A stretch of DNA of 52,592 nt from Dietzia aurantiaca. GTDB taxonomy: Bacteria > Actinomycetota > Actinomycetes > Mycobacteriales > Mycobacteriaceae. Positions within the stretch are counted from its first letter, which is position 1. Each line of letters opens with the position of its first letter. The stretch covers positions 1-52,592 of the forward strand of contig NZ_JAIFXZ010000021.1 of the NCBI RefSeq assembly GCF_021033825.1, in the 5' to 3' direction. Below the pieces are notes generated by a model, which saw nothing but the letters and a program-made list of their open reading frames with translations, had not been told where the DNA came from and did no database searches. Position numbers and translations under genes: made by a program. Below, piece after piece: positions 48,202 through 52,592 of this stretch.

Positions 48202-49062
48202 TCAGGCGAGGTCGACCACCACGTTCTTGAGGACGGGGGCGTCCTCGCGCTCGACCACAGTGGCCGCCACGAGCAGCTGCGTGCCCTCCTTCCACACGCG
48301 GATGCGCATGGTCTCGCCGGGGAAGAAGATGCCGCCGAAGGTCACGCCGTAGCCGCGGACCTTCTCGACGTCGCCGCCCAGCACCTCGTCGACGACCGCG
48401 CGCAGCACCAGGCCGTACGAGCACAGGCCGTGCAGGATCGGGCGCGGGAAGCCCGCCGCCTCGGCGAAGGCCGGGTCGGAGTGCAGCGGGTTGCGGTCGC
48501 CACACAGGCGGTAGATCAGGGCCTGCTGCGGCAGGGTCGCGACCTCGATGGTGTGGTCGGCCTCGCGCTCGGGGTACTCCACCTTCTCGGAGGTGCCCCG
48601 CTCGCCGCCGAAGCCGCCCTCGCCACGGGCGAAGATGCCGGACCGGGCGGTCCACAACTTCTCACCGTCGGCGGAGACCGTCTCGGACTCCTGGATGATC
48701 ACCGCGGCCGAGCCCTTGTCCTGGATCTCGGCGATCTTCGTCGTCGTCGTCGCGGTCCCGTCGGCCGGGATCGGACGGTGCAGGCGCACGGACTGGCTGC
48801 CGTGCACGACCTTGGCCAGGTCGATCTCCACGCCGGGGAACGACACCCGCGGCGCCTCGGTCACGTTCATCGTGGCCGCGACGGTCGCGAACGACGGCAG
48901 CACCTTCGGCGCGGTGTCGTGGATGTACTCCAGCCCGGTGGTGTCCATCGGGTCGCCCGCGGCGCCCACCCCCAGCGCGTAGAGCGCCACGTCGGAGGCG
49001 GTCCAGGAGAACTCCTGCGAGGGCAGCTCCGCCCCGAGGGCGGTGTTCAGATCGATCGGCAC
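48202..49062 (-). CDS. chsH3: MaoC-family steroid enoyl-CoA hydratase (ChsH3/Hsd4B C-domain type)
   Basis: A 286-residue double-hotdog hydratase. The N-terminal half contains FSWTASDVALYALGVGAAGD. The C-terminal half carries the catalytic hydratase-2 motif YRLCGDRNPLHSDPAFAEAA, then ILHGLCSYGLVLRAVVDE. Length and position next to kstD match M. tuberculosis Rv3538. It hydrates an enoyl-CoA in steroid side-chain beta-oxidation. The start is GTG 49060-49062, 3 bp after the kstD stop with no clear ribosome binding site, so translation is probably coupled to kstD. Confidence 0.88.
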   Translation of the reverse strand: MPIDLNTALGAELPSQEFSWTASDVALYALGVGAAGDPMDTTGLEYIHDTAPKVLPSFATVAATMNVTEAPRVSFPGVEIDLAKVVHGSQSVRLHRPIPADGTATTTTKIAEIQDKGSAAVIIQESETVSADGEKLWTARSGIFARGEGGFGGERGTSEKVEYPEREADHTIEVATLPQQALIYRLCGDRNPLHSDPAFAEAAGFPRPILHGLCSYGLVLRAVVDEVLGGDVEKVRGYGVTFGGIFFPGETMRIRVWKEGTQLLVAATVVEREDAPVLKNVVVDLA

Positions 49063-49065
49063 TTT

Positions 49066-50787
49066 TCAGACTCCGGTTTTCTCGGTGGTCGGGGCGGTGG
49101 CGAGCATGTTCTCGATCGCGAGGTAGCCGAACACCAGCGCAGGTCCGATGGTGGCGCCCGGGCCGGCGTAGGTGTGGCCCATGACCGGCGACGAGGCGTT
49201 ACCGGCGGCGTAGAGGCCCTCGATCACGGAGCCGTCCTCGCGCAGGACACGGCCGTGGACGTCGGTGTTCGCGCCGCCCTTGGTGCCGAGGTCACCCGGG
49301 ACCATCTTGACCGCGTAGAACGGAGCCTTGGCGACCGGGCCGAGGCTCGGGTTGGGCTTGTTCGTGGGGTCGCCGTAGTAGTGGTCGTACCCGGAGGCGC
49401 CGCGGTTGAAATCCTCGTCGCGGCCGTTGGCGGCGAAGCCGTTGAACCGGTCGGCGGTCTTCTGCAGTGCCTCGGCGGGCACGTCGATGAGCTCGGCGAG
49501 CTCGGCGAGGGTGTCCGCCTTGTGGAAGTTCTCGGTCGCGAGCCACTTCTTGGGTAGCGGCTGCTTGGCCTGCAGGCCGGCGAAGAGGTAGCGGTTCTTG
49601 TACTCCTGGTCGAAGACGATCCAGGCCGGGACGTTCTCACCCGGGGCATCCTTCTGCCCCTCGGGAGCCTGGCCGAACTCACCGCCGTACATCTTGTGGC
49701 CGGCCTCCACGTACGGCAGCGACTCGTTCATGAACCGTTCGCCGCGGGAGTTGACCATGAAGGAGCAGGGCAGCGACCGCTCGGCCAGGGCGAACCACGG
49801 GCCACGCGGCATGAGGATCGTCGGACCCCACCAGGCGTCCTCCATGAAGGACAGTGCGGCGCCGGCCTTCTCCATGTACTCGATGCCCTCGCCGGTGTTG
49901 GCCGCGGCGCCGACCGACCACGAAGTGGGGATGGGCTGACGCTGGTACTTGTCGCGCATCTCCTGGTTGTGCTCGAAGCCGCCCGAGCCCATGACCACGC
50001 CGCGGCGGGCACGGAGGGTGACCTCCTCGCCGTTGCGGGTGACGGTGATGCCGACGACGCGCTCGTCCTGCCCCGAACCCTCGGTGACCAGGCCGGTCAT
50101 CGGCGTTTCGAGCCACACCGGCACGCCGGCGTCGAGCAGGCCCTTGCGCATGGCGGCGATGAGCGCGCGGCCCATGCCCACCGAGTTCTGCTTGCGGGCC
50201 TTGGCCAGGAACATGCGGGCGGCGACGCGGATCGAGCGCCGGATGCCCTTGGTGTGCGGGCGCTGGAGGAGGTTGAGCCAGCGGTAGTCGGACTGCATCA
50301 CGACCATGTTGGCCGGGGCCTTGGCGTAGCCCGGCTCCAGCTTGTCGGCCTCGGGGCCGAGCTGGTTCAGGTCGAAGGGGCGGGGCTCGACCGAGCGGCC
50401 GCCGAGGCGGCCTCCGGGGGCCTCGGGGTAGTAGTCGGAGTAGTCCTTGACCCACTCGAGCTGCAGCGGACTGTTGGCGAGGATGAAGTCGAGCACCTCG
50501 GGGCCGCGGTCGATGTAGGTGTCGATGCGCTCGGGTTCCACGACGTCGCCGATGATGGACCGCAGGTAGGTCCTGGCGGCCTCCGGGGTGTCCAGCACAC
50601 CGTCGCGCTGGAGCACGGAGTTGCCCGGGATCCACACGCCGCCGCCGGAGCGGGCCGTGGAGCCTCCGTAGTGTGGGGCCTTCTCAACGAGGACCACGCT
50701 GAGGCCCTTCTTTGCTGCCGCGAGGGCGGCCGTCATGCCTGCTCCACCGCTGCCGACGACGACGACGTCGAATTCCTGGTCTGCCAT
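49066..50787 (-). CDS. kstD: 3-Ketosteroid delta-1-dehydrogenase
   Basis: A 573-residue flavoprotein. The dinucleotide-binding motif is VVVVGSGGAGMTAALAAAKK, with GGSTARSGGGVWIPGN, GVVMGSGGFEHNQEMRDKYQ and a C-terminal GHTYAGPGATIGPALVFG typical of KstD. It introduces the C1-C2 double bond into ring A of 3-ketosteroids, using FAD. I chose ATG 50787 because the Rossmann motif starts a few residues later; the longer upstream frame is shadow. There is no ribosome binding site, and a perfect KstR box overlaps the -10 TATAAC (50797-50802), so the transcript has almost no leader. chsH3 follows in the same operon. Confidence 0.92.
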   Translation of the reverse strand: MADQEFDVVVVGSGGAGMTAALAAAKKGLSVVLVEKAPHYGGSTARSGGGVWIPGNSVLQRDGVLDTPEAARTYLRSIIGDVVEPERIDTYIDRGPEVLDFILANSPLQLEWVKDYSDYYPEAPGGRLGGRSVEPRPFDLNQLGPEADKLEPGYAKAPANMVVMQSDYRWLNLLQRPHTKGIRRSIRVAARMFLAKARKQNSVGMGRALIAAMRKGLLDAGVPVWLETPMTGLVTEGSGQDERVVGITVTRNGEEVTLRARRGVVMGSGGFEHNQEMRDKYQRQPIPTSWSVGAAANTGEGIEYMEKAGAALSFMEDAWWGPTILMPRGPWFALAERSLPCSFMVNSRGERFMNESLPYVEAGHKMYGGEFGQAPEGQKDAPGENVPAWIVFDQEYKNRYLFAGLQAKQPLPKKWLATENFHKADTLAELAELIDVPAEALQKTADRFNGFAANGRDEDFNRGASGYDHYYGDPTNKPNPSLGPVAKAPFYAVKMVPGDLGTKGGANTDVHGRVLREDGSVIEGLYAAGNASSPVMGHTYAGPGATIGPALVFGYLAIENMLATAPTTEKTGV

Positions 50788-50788
50788 G

Positions 50789-50802
50789 TAGAACACGTTA
50801 TA
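50789..50802. promoter_or_regulatory. Perfect KstR box between kstD and hsaE
   Basis: TAGAACACGTTATA matches TnnAACnnGTTnnA exactly. It ends 1 bp from the kstD ATG and contains the minus-strand -10-like TATAAC (50797-50802). It lies 46 bp upstream of the hsaE start on the other strand. KstR bound here would block kstD initiation and probably also the divergent hsaE promoter. Confidence 0.88.
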
Positions 50803-50847
50803 GAACTGATGGCAATCGCGCCAGACGCCCCAGGTAGCATCCCCCTC

Positions 50848-51633
50848 ATGCTCAATGAGGAGACCCGTGCCACTCTCGCGCAGCGACTCTGGGACGCCGA
50901 GGCCGGCGTGACCCCGATCGCCCCGCTCACCGACGACCACCCGGACCTGACCCCGGACGACGCGTTCGAGATCCAGCTCATCAACATCCGGCGCAAGCTG
51001 GACGCGGGCGCTGTGGTCACGGGCCACAAGGTGGGCCTGGCCTCCAAGGCCATGCAGGAGATGATGGGCGTCGACGAGCCCGACTACGGCCATCTCCTCG
51101 ACACCATGGAGTACCCCGAGGGCGCGCCGATCGAGGCGGCGAGGTTCTGCTTCCCCCGCGTCGAGGTCGAGGTGGGCTTCATCCTCGGCGCCGACATCCC
51201 GCCGGAGGGTTGCTCCCAGGAGGAGGCCGCCGCCGCGATCGAGTGGGTCGTGCCGTCCATCGAACTGATCGACTCGCGGATCAAGGACTGGAAGATCACG
51301 CTCGGCGACACGATCGCCGACAACGCCTCCTCGTGCGGCTACGTGGTGGGCTCCGGCCGCGTGCGCCTGGCCGACATCGATGTGGCGGACATCGAGGCCA
51401 CCCTCTACAAGAACGGCGAGTTCCTCGCCTCCGGTCGCTCCGATGCGGTGCTGGGCAACCCGCTCAACTCGGTCGGTTGGCTGGCCTCGACCGTCGCCAA
51501 GTTCGGCGTGCGCCTGCGCAAGGGCGACGTGATCCTGCCGGGCACCGCCATCCGCGCCATTGACGCGACCCCGGGCGACGCCTTCCGCGCCGACTTCGCC
51601 GGGCTGGGCTCGGTCTCGATGGAGTTCCGCTAG
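50848..51633 (+). CDS. hsaE: 2-Hydroxypenta-2,4-dienoate hydratase-type enzyme (HsaE)
   Basis: A 261-residue fumarylacetoacetate-hydrolase-superfamily hydratase (MhpD/TesE group). It shows GHKVGLASKAMQEMMGVDEP, the metal-site acidic pattern FPRVEVEVGFILGADI, VVPSIELIDSRIKDWKITL and GNPLNSVGWLASTVAKFG. In steroid degradation HsaE hydrates 2-hydroxyhexa-2,4-dienoate after ring cleavage. ATG 50848 is preceded by TAGCAT (50835-50840) at 7 bp, with no ribosome binding site, so it is probably leaderless. In M. tuberculosis hsaE is followed by hsaG and hsaF; here the next gene is a convergent regulator instead. Confidence 0.85.
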   Translation: MLNEETRATLAQRLWDAEAGVTPIAPLTDDHPDLTPDDAFEIQLINIRRKLDAGAVVTGHKVGLASKAMQEMMGVDEPDYGHLLDTMEYPEGAPIEAARFCFPRVEVEVGFILGADIPPEGCSQEEAAAAIEWVVPSIELIDSRIKDWKITLGDTIADNASSCGYVVGSGRVRLADIDVADIEATLYKNGEFLASGRSDAVLGNPLNSVGWLASTVAKFGVRLRKGDVILPGTAIRAIDATPGDAFRADFAGLGSVSMEFR

Positions 51634-52412
51634 CGGTCTGCGGCCAGCGCACGCCCGGCCGCCACGGCCACCCGGGTGACCAGCGGCTCCAATCGGGCAA
51701 GCGCGCTCTCGTCCGCCGCGCTGGCCGACAACGCCGCAACCGCCCGGGTGCCACCGGTGGCCGGCCCGGAGTCGACGGCGGCGGCGTCGTCGTCAAAAAT
51801 CGGGGCGGCCACGCAGTACAGGCCGGGCGTGAGCTCGGCGTGGTCCAGCGACCTCCTCCTGCGACGGATCTCGGCGAGCTCGACCGCCAGCGCGTCCGCC
51901 GAGGTGACGGTGGTGTCGGTCCACGCCACCATCGGCTCCCGGGCCACCCGCGCGGCGGCCTCGTCGTCGAACGCCAGCATCGCCTTGCCGACCCCCGTGC
52001 AGTACGCGGGCAGCCCGCCTCCGATCCGTGACGGCGACGGGATCGGCCGCGGCCCGTGCAGCTTGTTGAGGTAGACCACCTCGTCGCGGTGCAGTGTCGC
52101 CAGGTGGACGGTCGCGCGCGTGGCCTCGAAGAGGTGCGCGAGAAAGGGCGTGAGGACCCGGCGGATTCGCTCGTACTCCGGCGACACCGGGATCGGATCC
52201 AGCTCGTGGATCAGCGGACCCAGCCGGTAGTGCTGGCCGATCCGCGTGACCGCGCCGTTGCGCTCGAGCGCGGCGAGGAGCCGCAGTGTCGTGGACTTGG
52301 CCAATCCCGTGGCGCGCGCGAGTTCGCTCAGCGTCAGGCCGCCGCTGCCTGCGGCCGTCGCGCGCAGCACGTCGAAGGCGCGGTCGACGGGGGACGCGGG
52401 GGGCAGTGTCAT
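51630..52412 (-). CDS. IclR-family transcriptional regulator
   Basis: A 260-residue IclR protein. The helix-turn-helix segment is LTLSELARATGLAKSTTLRL, followed by LAALERNGAVTRIGQHYRLG. The effector domain has ATVHLATLHRDEVVYLNKLH, AYCTGVGKAMLAFDDE and LTPGLYCVAAPIFDDD. The stop shares the sequence CTAG with the hsaE stop, so the two genes overlap tail to tail by 4 bp. It may regulate steroid ring genes or the gene entering from the right edge. Related IclR proteins respond to aromatic or hydroxy acids, but the effector is unknown. Confidence 0.87.
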   Translation of the reverse strand: MTLPPASPVDRAFDVLRATAAGSGGLTLSELARATGLAKSTTLRLLAALERNGAVTRIGQHYRLGPLIHELDPIPVSPEYERIRRVLTPFLAHLFEATRATVHLATLHRDEVVYLNKLHGPRPIPSPSRIGGGLPAYCTGVGKAMLAFDDEAAARVAREPMVAWTDTTVTSADALAVELAEIRRRRRSLDHAELTPGLYCVAAPIFDDDAAAVDSGPATGGTRAVAALSASAADESALARLEPLVTRVAVAAGRALAADR

Positions 52413-52418
52413 CTGGCG

Positions 52419-52503
52419 AGTGTAGCGCGATCCCCCGACACAGTGCCCGATCGGATTCGAACACTTGCGCGATAGCGGAACGGCGGGTAAGGTCGTACAT
52501 ACG
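52419..52503 (-). promoter_or_regulatory. Upstream region of the second iclR gene
   Basis: A minus-strand -10-like TACACT (52419-52424) ends 6 bp before ATG 52412, with no ribosome binding site, predicting a leaderless transcript. A short dyad CGTA-ca-TACG lies at 52494-52503, close to the stop of the upstream partial gene. No clear -35 element is visible. Confidence 0.4.
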
Positions 52504-52508
52504 TTCTA

Positions 52509-52592
52509 CTAGTGTGCGGCGGGGGTGGCGATGTTGACGACGATGTCGGCGGGTTCGTTGTCTGCGGTTCCAGAGTCCTCCTGCTGCGAGGA
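52509..52592 (-). CDS. C-terminal end of a gene entering from the right edge
   Basis: On the minus strand the frame is open from the right edge to TAG at 52509-52511, giving 27 residues that end DIVVNIATPAAH after an acidic/Ser/Gln stretch. This looks like a natural protein C-terminus, but it is too short to identify. A plus-strand frame from ATG 52531 is also open to the edge, so strand is not certain. Confidence 0.35.
   Translation of the reverse strand, partial: SSQQEDSGTADNEPADIVVNIATPAAH

Noticed and set aside
48736-48757. Trinucleotide repeat as a possible phase-variable tract
   Set aside because: It encodes a short Thr run inside chsH3, and length changes in threes would not shift the frame.
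1-52592. Mobile element, prophage or CRISPR array
   Set aside because: I found no transposase, integrase, phage gene or regularly spaced direct repeats on either strand.

Overview
The window is high-GC actinobacterial chromosome. Its steroid genes (KstR, FadE34, the igr-type genes, KstD, HsaE) and a WhiB protein point to the mycolic-acid-containing Mycobacteriales. A Dietzia-, Gordonia- or Rhodococcus-like organism fits best, but the genus is inferred from gene content only. I see no rRNA, tRNA, CRISPR array, insertion sequence or phage gene.

Layout. (1) 1-6112: the end of a TrmH/RlmB rRNA methyltransferase, a 63-residue orphan peptide, an APH-fold phosphotransferase, a zinc ABC importer (znuABC order A-C-B on the minus strand) with an operator-like dyad, and trehalose phosphatase OtsB. 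(2) 6135-11702: an amidase-GntR operon followed by a complete ectoine/hydroxyectoine-type ABC importer (EhuB, C, D, A). (3) 11712-22058: a carboxylic-acid catabolism island with a family III CoA transferase, MFS carrier, two-subunit acyl-CoA dehydrogenase, IclR regulator, enoyl-CoA hydratase, TRAP transporter (DctPQM) and an orphan LuxR response regulator. (4) 22203-32625: WhiB; a class III aminotransferase / FAD-FeS dehydrogenase / aldehyde dehydrogenase operon; a divergent 2-hydroxyacid dehydrogenase; ectoine hydroxylase EctD; a LysR regulator; and an amino-acid dehydrogenase. (5) 32645-34835: a three-gene cassette of an EspC-like small protein, a glycine-zipper protein and a membrane protein. 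(6) 34923-52412: a steroid side-chain and ring degradation block: KstR, FadE34, a fused FadE28-FadE29, ChsH2, ChsH1, Ltp2, a lipase, a FadD19-type CoA ligase, an F420-type oxidoreductase, ChsH3, KstD, HsaE and an IclR regulator. A partial gene enters from the right edge.

How the parts work together. The same 14-bp palindrome, GATTGTC(G/A)ACAATC followed by CCGAC, sits on the amidase-gntR promoter and again 22 kb away on the aminotransferase operon promoter. One FadR-type GntR protein therefore probably controls both. With the Ehu importer and EctD between and beside them, this suggests an ectoine (or related amino compound) utilisation regulon that lacks the usual DoeA/DoeB hydrolases. The steroid block carries two perfect KstR boxes and three weaker ones placed over promoters. 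Several genes have a TANNNT hexamer 6-7 bases before the start codon and no ribosome binding site, which predicts leaderless transcripts.
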